Origin: Colwellia sp. Arc7-635 | GTDB lineage: Bacteria; Pseudomonadota; Gammaproteobacteria; Enterobacterales; Alteromonadaceae | Reading direction: 5' to 3' | Assembly: GCF_003971255.1 (NCBI RefSeq) | Contig: NZ_CP034660.1 | Location: 2,294,001 to 2,358,000, forward strand | Length of the DNA: 64,000 nucleotides | In this document: positions 51,912 to 61,417 of the stretch, piece by piece | Layout of the letters: each line of letters starts with the position of its first letter | Numbering within the stretch: position 1 is the first letter of the stretch | Program-made: the position numbers and the translations under genes | Notes under the pieces: model-generated | The model's database searches: none | Seen by the model: only the letters and a program-made list of their open reading frames with translations | What the model was told of the DNA's origin: nothing

Positions 51912-54071
51912 TTAAAAGTCATAAGTCATTTGTGCGATAATCGTTCGTGGGCTACCCGGAAAGTGGCCATTGCGTTCACTAAATCCGCTGACTGCGTATT
52001 CTTTGTCAAATAAGTTGTTCACATTTACGCTGAACAAAACATCATCTATACGAGATGTCCAACTCATATCAAAAACGGTAAAGGGTTTAACTTTTTGATC
52101 ACCCAAACTCATTTGTTCGCTTACATGGTTCAGGCCAAATGCGATTGACGAAGCAATGTCAGTGATATCATAACGTGTCCATAAGCCTGCTTGATGGCGT
52201 GGGGCATTAACAAAGCGGCTGCCATCACCAAATGAGTTGGTAATTGTGTCGCCAATAACACCGGTAATAACTTTTGTATCGTTATAAGCGTAGTTAGCCG
52301 TTATGGTCCAATTATCAGCTAAATCGCCAACTAAAGTGGTTTCAAAGCCATTGCTTTCAACTTCACCAATGTTTAAAAGCTCAACAACGTCATTGTCACC
52401 GGTGAAGTCAGGATTCGACATCACAACATTTTCTTTATTGATTCTATATATAGCAAATGTGCTTAACATTTTTCCGTCAAACCATTCTTTTTTCAAACCA
52501 ATTTCAACTTGTTTACCTGTTTCAGGTGTTAAACTACCTTCTTGTGCCACCGTTTCTTGATCTGATGAAGAAGTCGGATTAAAGCTTTCAGAGTAGTTAA
52601 CATATAAAGAGGTGGCTGAATTGGCTAAGTAGGTGACGGCTAAACGCGGTGTAACGCCGCTGTCTTGATAAGAATAATCACTTTCTTGGTTATATTCTTC
52701 AAAATTGTCATAACGTAAGCCGGCAATAACAGTCCATTTATCGTTAATTTTGACTACGTCTTGGACATAAATACCGTATCTATCTGAGTTTACGCCATCA
52801 CGGTTTTGATCTGTCAAAGCGTAAGTGCTGGGGTCTGTGATGCCATAATTTAAATCAAATATGTTCAGATTAGCAACGCCGTCAGCTTCGTAACGTGCTC
52901 TAAGGTAGTCATATTCGGTGTCTACGGTATGATAATCAGCACCAAATAAAAATTGATGTTCAAAATTACTCGTTTCAAATTCATAAACAAAATCAGAGGT
53001 TAAACTAATTTCTTCATTGGCTCGGTACTGTTTACGGTATTCTCGTTTAATGATTTGATCGTTAATATCGGCAACGCCGTCACCATTAGCGTCTACCCAT
53101 TCACGTGACTCATGATAAGCTTGATCTCGTTCATTATCTAAATAACGTAAGGTGGTATTTACTTTAAAGTTGTCGGTAAAGTAATGGCTTAACTCTGCCT
53201 GTACGACCAAAGCTTCCATATTTTGATAATCAACTTTTTCATTGGCATTGTATGAAGGATCAACAAGAAAATTACCGTTGTCATCTACAGGAACGCCACG
53301 TAAACGGTTGCCGCCTAAGTCTTGTTTAATATAATCAACCGTAGTCGTTAAGCTAGTGTCTTCTGAAAGGTTAAATAAAAGGCCTGTGGCCAGTTCTATA
53401 TTTTTTGCATCGGCATTGTTACGAAAACTATTTTGTTGTTCATAAAAGCCACCTAAACGGTAAGCGACATCTTCGGTTAGACCACCGGTCATATCAAGAG
53501 AAGCCCCTTGAGTAGCAAAATTACCTAAGGTAAATTTTAATTGTTTCTTTTCGTTAAAGCTCGGCTTTTTAGTGACATAATTAATCATGCCTCCAGGCTC
53601 TCCACCGCCATATAAAGCTGAAGCAGGGCCTTTTAAAACTTCAACTCTTTCAACATTGAATAGTTGCGGTACGCCAAAGCCAGAATAAGGGTCGCCTCTG
53701 ACACCATCATAAAAAACGTTGGCGTCATCACGAAAGCCCCTAAAGGTTACGCCTGAATAGCTGTACTCACTCACACCAGCAATTGAACGGTATAAGTCGG
53801 TAATATCTCTTGCTGCTTGGTCAATAATAAGTTGTTCAGTTAGCACTTGAGCAGATTGAGGTAATTCTAATAGTGATAGATTAACTTTGCTGCCGACCTT
53901 TGTTTCTTTTGCTAAATAAAATTGTTGAGCTCGGCCGATAACTTCAATGACTTCCATCGGCGTCTTATCTTTAACCACTGTGTTAGTCGATTGTTCATCT
54001 GCAAAAGAAAATTGTGAGCAACATAGGGTTGATAAAAGGATACTTTTAGATAAAAAATTAAGTTTAAACAT
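51912..54071 (-). CDS. TonB-dependent ferric-siderophore receptor
   Basis: 719 residues. Signal peptide (KSILLSTLCCSQFSFA), TonB-box region near PMEVIEVIG, plug domain with LPQSAQVLTEQLIIDQAARD and GPASALYGGGEPGG, 22-strand barrel ending MTYDF. A perfect 31-bp Fur-type palindrome lies 26 bases upstream. The PepSY-type membrane protein gene is directly upstream on the same strand. The siderophore cannot be named; the class is close to hydroxamate/FhuA-type receptors. Confidence 0.93.
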   Translation of the reverse strand: MFKLNFLSKSILLSTLCCSQFSFADEQSTNTVVKDKTPMEVIEVIGRAQQFYLAKETKVGSKVNLSLLELPQSAQVLTEQLIIDQAARDITDLYRSIAGVSEYSYSGVTFRGFRDDANVFYDGVRGDPYSGFGVPQLFNVERVEVLKGPASALYGGGEPGGMINYVTKKPSFNEKKQLKFTLGNFATQGASLDMTGGLTEDVAYRLGGFYEQQNSFRNNADAKNIELATGLLFNLSEDTSLTTTVDYIKQDLGGNRLRGVPVDDNGNFLVDPSYNANEKVDYQNMEALVVQAELSHYFTDNFKVNTTLRYLDNERDQAYHESREWVDANGDGVADINDQIIKREYRKQYRANEEISLTSDFVYEFETSNFEHQFLFGADYHTVDTEYDYLRARYEADGVANLNIFDLNYGITDPSTYALTDQNRDGVNSDRYGIYVQDVVKINDKWTVIAGLRYDNFEEYNQESDYSYQDSGVTPRLAVTYLANSATSLYVNYSESFNPTSSSDQETVAQEGSLTPETGKQVEIGLKKEWFDGKMLSTFAIYRINKENVVMSNPDFTGDNDVVELLNIGEVESNGFETTLVGDLADNWTITANYAYNDTKVITGVIGDTITNSFGDGSRFVNAPRHQAGLWTRYDITDIASSIAFGLNHVSEQMSLGDQKVKPFTVFDMSWTSRIDDVLFSVNVNNLFDKEYAVSGFSERNGHFPGSPRTIIAQMTYDF

Positions 54072-54096
54072 ACAATATAGCTAGTGAGATAGATTA

Positions 54097-54127
54097 GATG
54101 GTAATGATAACAGTTATCATTACCATC
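54097..54127 (-). promoter_or_regulatory. Fur box before the TonB receptor
   Basis: Perfect palindrome: GATGGTAATGATAAC, central A, then its complement. The core AATGATAACAGTTATCATT fits the Fur consensus (GATAATGATAATCATTATC) closely. Confidence 0.85.
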
Positions 54128-54303
54128 TTTAACAGTTAGTTCCTTAATATCGTGTAAAAGTTTGTAACCATAACCAATATTTTACCTATGATTCAAAGTA
54201 GAGCGAAAATTTTCGGTAGAGATAATGAGTAGGGGGCTGGAAATGTTGAAGAAAAGTCAGCAAAGCAACTGAGCAGAACCAAGTTTTAGTAGCTAGCGAT
54301 CTT

Positions 54304-55503
54304 TTAAATTAATGTCGAGTTTGAAAAAGTAAGTAAAGCAATGACTAGCGCAGTAGTAATGAGCCCTAAAGATAGCCATTTCGAACGGCCGATGCCAAAC
54401 CATGACGCTTGCCAGACTTTTTTAGCGATATTTAACTCGCCACGTTTTGACTTATATTGCCTTAAACCATAAAGGTAAGTTCCTGATATCGCTAATGCAC
54501 ACAAAATAGTACCAAATGAGAAGTATAAAATTTTAGTATAAATGCCACCAAAAACACCAAAATGTATTGGATCAGCAGCCTCAGAGATTCTGACATGCAA
54601 AGATTGTTTATCTGCTATTCGACGTGATAGATATTCACCATTTACGCCATTGAAAACAACATTATTTGCTCGATTTCTCACTAGCAGGGTCTCGTTTTGG
54701 CCCTCAACAATAATGGTTTGTGCTTTTGTACTGGGCAGCACAATACGTTTAATGGTTAAATCATGATATTGATCAACACTGTTTATCACTTTATCAAAGA
54801 CACTTGTTGTGGTGTTAACGACAAGTTTATTAGCCGTATTTTCAGCTACTTTTTGTTCAGGAAAGCTAGCTCTGCCACCCCAAACTTCAATTAAATACCA
54901 TATACCCGTTATGCATACGGTCAACAATAACCAACTAGACCATAAGCCAAAGAGCCGATGGCAATCATTCCAAAATGTTTTACTGTTATTTGTTCTCGGT
55001 TTTTTAAAAAATCCTTGCCACCATTTAGGAATGATAAAAAAGCCAGAGATCAGTGAAAAAAACAGTACGAGTCCAACAAGACAAACCAGGGTAATACCAT
55101 AAGTTGTTGGTAGCATTAAATGACGATGTGTCATTCTAAAAAATCGTTGCCAATTAAGCCATCGCCCATCACCTTGATAATTCGCAGTGACCGGGTGATA
55201 AAACTCGCGATATCGCTCGCCATTATTATCTAAACGTAAGACTTCAACCGCAAACCAATCATCAATTGGAGCATTAATATTTAGTATTTTCGTACTGTTT
55301 TGTGCTCTAGCGGAGAGGTAAACCTGAGACCAATTTATTTTTTCAGCAGAAACAGCAGGCAAAACACGTTGACTACTATTAGCAAGCCAGTCGATTTCGT
55401 GCGATATCACAGCCAAAGTGCCTGTTATTAGAATAAAACAGATTAATATTGCGAGTTTGATGCCTACAAGGCTATGCCAGGTATACCATTGCTTTTTATT
55501 CAT
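54304..55503 (-). CDS. PepSY-associated membrane protein (ferric reductase-like)
   Basis: 399 residues with four membrane spans (about 12-35, 145-170, 195-215, 335-360) and the PepSY_TM pattern: KKQWYTWHSLVGIKLAILIC, HRHLMLPTTYGI, FWNDCHRLFGLWSSWLLL, PIHFGVFGG. Conserved His residues suggest haem or metal handling; members next to siderophore receptors are thought to reduce ferric siderophores in the periplasm. 232 bases upstream of the receptor gene, same strand. Confidence 0.88.
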   Translation of the reverse strand: MNKKQWYTWHSLVGIKLAILICFILITGTLAVISHEIDWLANSSQRVLPAVSAEKINWSQVYLSARAQNSTKILNINAPIDDWFAVEVLRLDNNGERYREFYHPVTANYQGDGRWLNWQRFFRMTHRHLMLPTTYGITLVCLVGLVLFFSLISGFFIIPKWWQGFFKKPRTNNSKTFWNDCHRLFGLWSSWLLLTVCITGIWYLIEVWGGRASFPEQKVAENTANKLVVNTTTSVFDKVINSVDQYHDLTIKRIVLPSTKAQTIIVEGQNETLLVRNRANNVVFNGVNGEYLSRRIADKQSLHVRISEAADPIHFGVFGGIYTKILYFSFGTILCALAISGTYLYGLRQYKSKRGELNIAKKVWQASWFGIGRSKWLSLGLITTALVIALLTFSNSTLI

Positions 55504-55924
55504 AACGACTTTATAAAATGAATTTGAGGAAGAGAAAGTACCGATAAAAAATAGACTTAGTGATTAGCTAACCATTTGATTATTAATCTATAAACAATCA
55601 AAAACGTTATTTTTTACTGTAATCTAAATAATAGCTAATGCTTGTCTATCACTGGACAATTAATACTGGCTGTATGGCTTTATATTCATAAGGTTCACTG
55701 CTAACTTTCGCCTAATATGATAATTGAAAGCATGGTATTGCAAATGAAAACTATTTGCAATACTGCGATTTATAGTTTTCATACAATGTCGAATTATTGA
55801 TTGGGTGTCAAAGATTTTTGTTATTGATCTAGTGATATTGATCTGGTGATAATTACCTGAATTACCTGCTTATGAAATAGTAATTTGTGAAATGGTTAGA
55901 CGCTATGCAAGATCAGTATTAATG
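55504..55924. other. Noncoding gap with one hairpin
   Basis: 421 bases. Hairpin at 55735-55763 (GTATTGCAAAT/ATTTGCAATAC, 11-bp perfect arms, 7-nt loop). No Fur box found before the PepSY gene. No reading frame of note. Confidence 0.5.
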
Positions 55925-56869
55925 CTATTTGAGTTCAGCTAATTTTTTAATATGCGCAGGGGATACTCCACAACAACCACCAACAATGGATGCACCAGCG
56001 TTAATCCAAGTAGACACAAACTGACGGTACTTTTCAGGGGAAACATCATCTCGAATAATCGATATACCTTCATCGCTATTTGCTTCACGCAATTCACCAA
56101 TAGGTGGAAAATTATTCGCGTAAACACCTAGCTGAACCTTGTCTGCAAGTCCTTGGGCTAATAATGCTTGTTGGGCATTTTTCAGTGCGGCTTCCATCAC
56201 TTCTACTGCGCTGCAATTAAATAAAATAGCAGAAACATTGTCTCCCGCTATTTCGCTAACCGCATCAAAAACTGATTCTCCAGAGCGTAATTTTGACTCA
56301 GTGGTAATTTCGTCTTTTACAGTAAAAGCGATCCATGTTGTTTTATTGGTTAGTGCTGTACGGGTTTTGATCATCGCCGCTTCAGCGATAGAAGATATAG
56401 TTTCAGCCAACCAAAAGTCGACATCGCTTTGTTGATTACTGATTAAAGCATCAAGTAAAGGTTTAGCTTGTTGCAATGAAAATAAGTCGGGTCGGTAAGA
56501 GCCTAAAACGGGAGGAATACAACCAGCAACTAATACACTTGAGCTACGGTTTTTGTGCTGTTTATTGCTACTTTTAGCATTATCATCAACACAATCTCGT
56601 GCTAATTTAGCGGCTAGCTTAATGAGATCAGCACCTTGCTCGTTAAAGCGTTTTTCACCTAAATGAAACGGAACTAGCGCATAAGTATTGGTCGTAATAA
56701 TTTCAGCGCCAGCGTCGATAAAATTATGATGAACTTTCGAAACAAAGTGGGGAGCTTCAATCAGCGCATGTGCTGACCATTCTGGCTGTTGAAAAGGCGC
56801 ACCAATGCGCTCAAGCTCACGGCCCATGCCACCATCAAGGATTATCGGCAATATTGAGTGTTTTTTCAT
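55925..56869 (-). CDS. Homocysteine S-methyltransferase family protein
   Basis: About 314 residues from the ATG at 56869 (start of ILPIILDGGMGRELERIGAP); the frame extends upstream to a TTG at 56941 but that part is hydrophobic and unlike the family. Zinc-thiol motifs: NCSAVE (first Cys) and GGCCGVSP (paired Cys). Also HNFIDAGAEIITTNTYALVP. Transfers methyl from S-methylmethionine or SAM to homocysteine in known MmuM-type enzymes. Fits the methionine theme of this neighbourhood. Confidence 0.88.
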   Translation of the reverse strand: MKKHSILPIILDGGMGRELERIGAPFQQPEWSAHALIEAPHFVSKVHHNFIDAGAEIITTNTYALVPFHLGEKRFNEQGADLIKLAAKLARDCVDDNAKSSNKQHKNRSSSVLVAGCIPPVLGSYRPDLFSLQQAKPLLDALISNQQSDVDFWLAETISSIAEAAMIKTRTALTNKTTWIAFTVKDEITTESKLRSGESVFDAVSEIAGDNVSAILFNCSAVEVMEAALKNAQQALLAQGLADKVQLGVYANNFPPIGELREANSDEGISIIRDDVSPEKYRQFVSTWINAGASIVGGCCGVSPAHIKKLAELK

Positions 56870-57276
56870 ACGAGTATTATCAATTGTGACACTTAAAAAA
56901 GTCAGAATAACGATGTGCTTTATATAATGCAAGGAATGCAAGCGTAGTTAAAACAGTAATACTGCAAGTTTTGCCCCGCTTTGAGATAAGTCAGATGTTT
57001 AGGTGAAACTTAAGTGCTAGGCAAGGCTGAAACACAAGGCAATTTTTCGAATAACAATAGGGTTAGCTGATAACCATTATGAGATCTGAAATTTTACCTG
57101 AGAACTAATTAATAGTTTTTACCCACTTGAATTTAAACCACAGAAACCCATATTAATAAATATGCTAATCACGGCTTTATTTTTTATAAATAAGTTTTTA
57201 TAAATAAGTTTTTATAAATACGTTCTTATAAATAAGTATTCAAACTGACGCCACACGACTTTTACTGAGATTCAAT
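56870..57276. other. Noncoding gap with a 14-bp tandem repeat
   Basis: 407 bases between divergent genes. TTTTTATAAATAAG repeats four times at 57181-57236 (last two copies diverged) directly before trxC, so it sits in or next to the trxC promoter. Confidence 0.6.
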
Positions 57277-57723
57277 ATGACTGATTCACCTATCCAAATA
57301 GTTTGCGCAAGTTGCTGCACTAAAAATCGCTTAGCCAAAGTAAAACTCAATGATAAACCTGTTTGTGGCAAATGCGGAAAACCGTTATTGTCAACGAAAC
57401 CTATTGTCGGTAGTGATAATAACTTTAGCCGTTTTATTACGGACAATGGCTTACCTGTAGTCGTCGACTTTTGGGCTGAATGGTGCGGACCGTGTAAACA
57501 GTTTGCTCCTACCTTTGAACAAGTCGCCGGAGAAATGTTTGCACAGGCTTGTTTTGTGAAGTTAGATACTGAACATAATCAGCAAACTGCAGGTGGTTAT
57601 AATATTCGTTCAATTCCGACTTTAATGATATTTCATCACGACAAAGAAATAGCACGTATGTCAGGTGCTTTACCAAAAGCTCAATTCGAGCAATGGCTAG
57701 CTCAAAATTTACCTAAAGTTTAA
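57277..57723 (+). CDS. trxC: Thioredoxin 2 (TrxC)
   Basis: 148 residues. N-terminal zinc-binding domain with two CxxC pairs (CASC, CGKC) as in TrxC, then a thioredoxin fold with the active site WAEWCGPCKQ, the cis-Pro in IRSIPTLMIF and the C-terminal QFEQWLAQNL. Cytoplasmic disulfide reductase, oxidative-stress linked in E. coli (OxyR). ATG start; the ribosome site is weak (GAGATTCAAT). Confidence 0.95.
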   Translation: MTDSPIQIVCASCCTKNRLAKVKLNDKPVCGKCGKPLLSTKPIVGSDNNFSRFITDNGLPVVVDFWAEWCGPCKQFAPTFEQVAGEMFAQACFVKLDTEHNQQTAGGYNIRSIPTLMIFHHDKEIARMSGALPKAQFEQWLAQNLPKV

Positions 57724-57799
57724 AGGACTTAGTTTCGATTTATATGCCTTTCAGCAATAAATGTAGTCTTAAACTACAAAGCTAAATAGGAGCCTAAAT

Positions 57800-57833
57800 C
57801 CTTTTATAATAGTTTAATTTATATTATAAAAGG
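57800..57833. terminator. Hairpin between convergent trxC and oligopeptidase B
   Basis: CCTTTTATAATA/TATTATAAAAGG, 12-bp perfect arms, 10-nt loop. A second hairpin (GCTGCTATTC/GAATAACAGC) follows at about 57847-57880. Confidence 0.65.
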
Positions 57834-57908
57834 GTTTCATTAAAGGCTGCTATTCACTGGTCGTGACGAATAACAGCTTGATAAATTTTCGTTACTTTTG
57901 TTTGTTAA

Positions 57909-60023
57909 CTACTTAGTTAACAAGGAGATAAAAAAGCTCATTTCTAAAGCTTTTTCTCTTAAGCTTTTAAAACGACCCGATGCGCCGCCATGTCCTGCTT
58001 CCATATCGGTTTTAAAAAGCAATAAGTTATCATCTGTTTTTAACTCACGCAGTTTAGCGACCCATTTCATCGGTTCAAAGTATTGCACTTGTGAGTCGTG
58101 CAACCCGGTTGTTACCAATATATTTGGGTAGTGCTGGGCACTGATATTATCAATGGGCGAATAGGCTAAAATGGTTTGATATGCTTGTGCTTCGTTAGGG
58201 TTACCCCATTCGTCATATTCATTGGTGGTTAGTGGTATGGTTTCATCGAGCATAGTGGTTAACACGTCCAAAAATGGTACATGGGCGCCAATGCCTAAAT
58301 ACAACTCAGGTGCTTGATTGACCACAGCGCCCATTAATAAACCACCGGCACTGCCGCCAGAGGCAAATATCTTATCTTTCGCGCCATAACCTTGCGCGAC
58401 TAATGCTTTGGTAACATCAATAAAATCATTAAAGCTATTTTGCTTATGTGCCATTTTGCCATTTTCGTACCATTGGCGACCTAACATTTCTGAACCACGA
58501 ACATGCGCGATAACGTACACAAAACCTCTATCGAGTAAGCTTAAAGTCTGACTAGAAAAATTAGGGTCAATAGTAATACCATAGGCACCATAACCGTATT
58601 GCAGTAGAGGATTAGTACCATCTTTTTTAAAGCTGTCGGTGCGGTATACGATAGATACCGGTACTTGTGTGCCATCGCGAGCACTAATAAATAATCGTTC
58701 TGATTGATAATCAGCTTTGTTGAAATCGCCTAAGACTTTTTGTTGTTTCAGTAGCTTGCGCTCACCTGTGGCTAAGTCAAACTCAAATAATGAACCGGGC
58801 GTGGTTAGGCTTGAATAGTATATTCGGGCGATGGTGCTTTCTGGCTCGGGATTATCACCAATACATGCAAAATAACAAGGATCGTCGAACAATAATGGAT
58901 ATTGCTGGCCAGCATTTATTCCGCTAGTGGTGTGCACAATAAAGCGTATTTGACCATTTTCTCGTTCGGTGCTAACGATAAAATTATGAAATAATTCAAT
59001 ACCTTCAAGTAAGACATTGTCTCTGTGCGGAATAACTTCTTGCCAGTTATTAATATCATCAATTTGATCAACCGCAACTTTCATTAACTTAAAGTTTTTC
59101 GCTTGATGATTACTGACAATATAAAAATACTCGCCCATTTTGTCAGGGTGATATTCATGTTGCTCTTGATAAGGTACCAGATCAAGAAATTCACCATTCG
59201 CATCATCAGCACTTAACGCTAGATAATGTGTTGATTCAGTAGCGTGCAAACAAATATAAATTTGCGAATCATCTCTACTTTTATCTAAGCTCATATAGAA
59301 ACTGTGATCGTCTTCTTCATAAACGAGAACATCATCAGCTTGAGGCGTACCGAGCTTATGGCGATAAACTTGAGTACCTAATAAGGTATCGAGATCTTTT
59401 TTTACGTAAAATACGGTTTGGTTGTCGTTCGCCCAAACAATTTGACCTTCTGTTTCAATTAAAACATCAGTTAAGTAACGGTTGGTTGAGTCAGCTGCCT
59501 GATTTAAATCACTAAAATTAATAGTATAAATTCGACGACTGTCAGTATCTTCTGAAATTGACATGAGTTGATCATTAGGACTTATCGACACATCTCCTAA
59601 GTCGTAAAATTCATGATCTTGCGCGCGCGCATTGACATCTAAAAGTAGCGTTTTATTCTCACCAGCAAAGCTTGTCGAACGATAGTAGTTCGAAAACTCT
59701 TGTTCGCCGTTTATTTCACTGTGATACCAATACTTACCGTCTTTTGCTGGCACGGTATTGTCGTCTTTAACGATACGCGCTTTTAGCTCTTGAAAAAGTG
59801 CTTCTTGTAACGGTTCTTGCTCGGCCAACATGGCATCAGCATAATTATTTTCGGCGCTAAGGTGGGCTAGGATTTTTTCATCGCTTCGTTGGTCATCACG
59901 CATCCAATAATAATTATCCACACGTTGATGGTCATGCATTGTCATTTTATGAGGAATTTTTTTAGCAATGGGGGCTGTAATATTATTGTTTGGCGTATTT
60001 GACATGATTGAAGATGTAGGCAC
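57909..60023 (-). CDS. ptrB: Oligopeptidase B (S9A serine peptidase)
   Basis: 704 residues. N-terminal seven-bladed beta-propeller and C-terminal alpha/beta hydrolase with the catalytic triad: Ser in GGSAGGLLMG, Asp in GLHDSQVQYFEPMKW, His in EAGHGGASGRF. YYWMRDDQRSDEKILAHL near the N-terminus is typical. Cleaves short peptides after Arg/Lys in the cytoplasm. The GTG at 60023 is chosen because TAGGAG lies 6 bases upstream. Confidence 0.95.
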   Translation of the reverse strand: MPTSSIMSNTPNNNITAPIAKKIPHKMTMHDHQRVDNYYWMRDDQRSDEKILAHLSAENNYADAMLAEQEPLQEALFQELKARIVKDDNTVPAKDGKYWYHSEINGEQEFSNYYRSTSFAGENKTLLLDVNARAQDHEFYDLGDVSISPNDQLMSISEDTDSRRIYTINFSDLNQAADSTNRYLTDVLIETEGQIVWANDNQTVFYVKKDLDTLLGTQVYRHKLGTPQADDVLVYEEDDHSFYMSLDKSRDDSQIYICLHATESTHYLALSADDANGEFLDLVPYQEQHEYHPDKMGEYFYIVSNHQAKNFKLMKVAVDQIDDINNWQEVIPHRDNVLLEGIELFHNFIVSTERENGQIRFIVHTTSGINAGQQYPLLFDDPCYFACIGDNPEPESTIARIYYSSLTTPGSLFEFDLATGERKLLKQQKVLGDFNKADYQSERLFISARDGTQVPVSIVYRTDSFKKDGTNPLLQYGYGAYGITIDPNFSSQTLSLLDRGFVYVIAHVRGSEMLGRQWYENGKMAHKQNSFNDFIDVTKALVAQGYGAKDKIFASGGSAGGLLMGAVVNQAPELYLGIGAHVPFLDVLTTMLDETIPLTTNEYDEWGNPNEAQAYQTILAYSPIDNISAQHYPNILVTTGLHDSQVQYFEPMKWVAKLRELKTDDNLLLFKTDMEAGHGGASGRFKSLREKALEMSFFISLLTK

Positions 60024-60248
60024 TAAGTGCTCCTAGATAGTTGTTTTGCTAAGCTATGCCTAACGAGGATGTTACTAAAGCAGTAGCAACAAAATAGAAA
60101 TAATACACAAGTCTACCGAGCTTTGAGTTATTACGTTAGTTAATTGTTAGTAGATAGAGGCTAAAGTATCTATAAACACTTATAATAGATACCCATAGAT
60201 TAGTAACTTCTTACCCAAGGGCTATCGAAAGCTAGCGAGTAACTTCAT

Positions 60249-60995
60249 TTGCGTTATATTTTCACGATTATTATATTTATAGCTATGACAACCTGTGTTG
60301 TTGATGACACTTTTGCTGATGATAAAATTCATGTCGTCACAGAAAGTTGGTATCCTTATAATTATCTTGATAAAAAAGGTAATATCGTTGGTAAGTCAAC
60401 CAAGGTTGTTAAAGCGATATTAGATGATACTGACCTGGAATATGAAATTGAAATGAACCCATGGTCGAGAGCATTTAATCTCGTTACTTCCAAGCCGAAT
60501 GTGTTGATTTATTCTATTTTAAAAACCTCTGATCGTGAAGATTTGTTCTATTGGTATTGCCCTATAAGCACTATTGAGCGCCATACAGTATACAAACTCA
60601 CGACTCGTACCGATATTGTCGTTAATTCAGAACCAGATATTAAGAACTACACTACAGGCGTAACAGACAACACTTTTCTTCATAAATATATGTTAGGTTT
60701 AGACTTTATCGATGGTGAAAATTTACAAGTAAACTCAGATGATACGGTCTCCATAAAAATGTTTATTGCCGGTAGAATAGACTTACTCGTCAGTTTAGAA
60801 AGTTCGATGAAACGTAAGCTAAATCAAAAAGTGTTGGACCAATCGATAGTCACCCCTTTAATTACTTTACCTGCTAAGATTTATCCCCCTTATTGCATGG
60901 CTCTTAGTAAAGAAACCTCCGTTGAAGTGGTGAATAAAATACGTAAAGCCCATGAAAAATTTATATTTGAAGGTGGTGCTTTTTTCGACCTATAA
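60249..60995 (+). CDS. Orphan periplasmic solute-binding-like protein
   Basis: 248 residues, TTG start, N-terminal signal segment (YIFTIIIFIAMTTC) with a Cys at 16 that may be a weak lipobox. The SBP_bac_3 fold shows in ESWYPYNYLDKKGNIVGKST, NPWSRAFNLVTSKPNVLIYS and FIAGRIDLLVSLESS. No transporter gene adjacent. A related orphan lies at 29101. Ribosome site weak. Confidence 0.72.
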   Translation: MRYIFTIIIFIAMTTCVVDDTFADDKIHVVTESWYPYNYLDKKGNIVGKSTKVVKAILDDTDLEYEIEMNPWSRAFNLVTSKPNVLIYSILKTSDREDLFYWYCPISTIERHTVYKLTTRTDIVVNSEPDIKNYTTGVTDNTFLHKYMLGLDFIDGENLQVNSDDTVSIKMFIAGRIDLLVSLESSMKRKLNQKVLDQSIVTPLITLPAKIYPPYCMALSKETSVEVVNKIRKAHEKFIFEGGAFFDL

Positions 60996-61417
60996 CTTAC
61001 ATCTGATAGAATTATAAATTTAAATTTTTTTTAACCTTAGGCTTTATTACTCTACGTTATTAAACTAATGACTAAAAAATAAAATACAAAAATATTTATA
61101 CACTATAATACCTTATAGCTAATTGAGCTGAGTAGACTAGAATTGAGTTTATTAAATTTTCTCTATTAAATTACAATCGAGAGTCTAATTGTTGAAAATT
61201 AGTAAGGTCTTAAAAGGTTATTTTAAAATGCTGAACGTTGGCGTAATTGGCTTTGATAACGTACTGCATGAATTGAACTAACGATGGAGCAGTTACCGAT
61301 AATAACGTTCCATTGAATCGACGCCACTAAGTTGATTCAATTTAATCGAGTAAAAATAGTCATCAGTACCAAATCTCAGTATCAGATGTTATTAATAAAT
61401 AAGGATATCAATTTTTT
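60996..61417. other. Noncoding gap
   Basis: 422 bases, AT-rich. Complementary pieces (GTTGATTCAA/TTCAATTTAA region near 61330 and ACGTT..AACGT near 61240-61310) could fold, but no known RNA family was recognised. Confidence 0.4.

Noticed and set aside
60996-61417. Cyclic di-GMP riboswitch before the porin-cyclase operon
   Set aside because: The GEMM core motifs could not be found; complementary segments present are weak.
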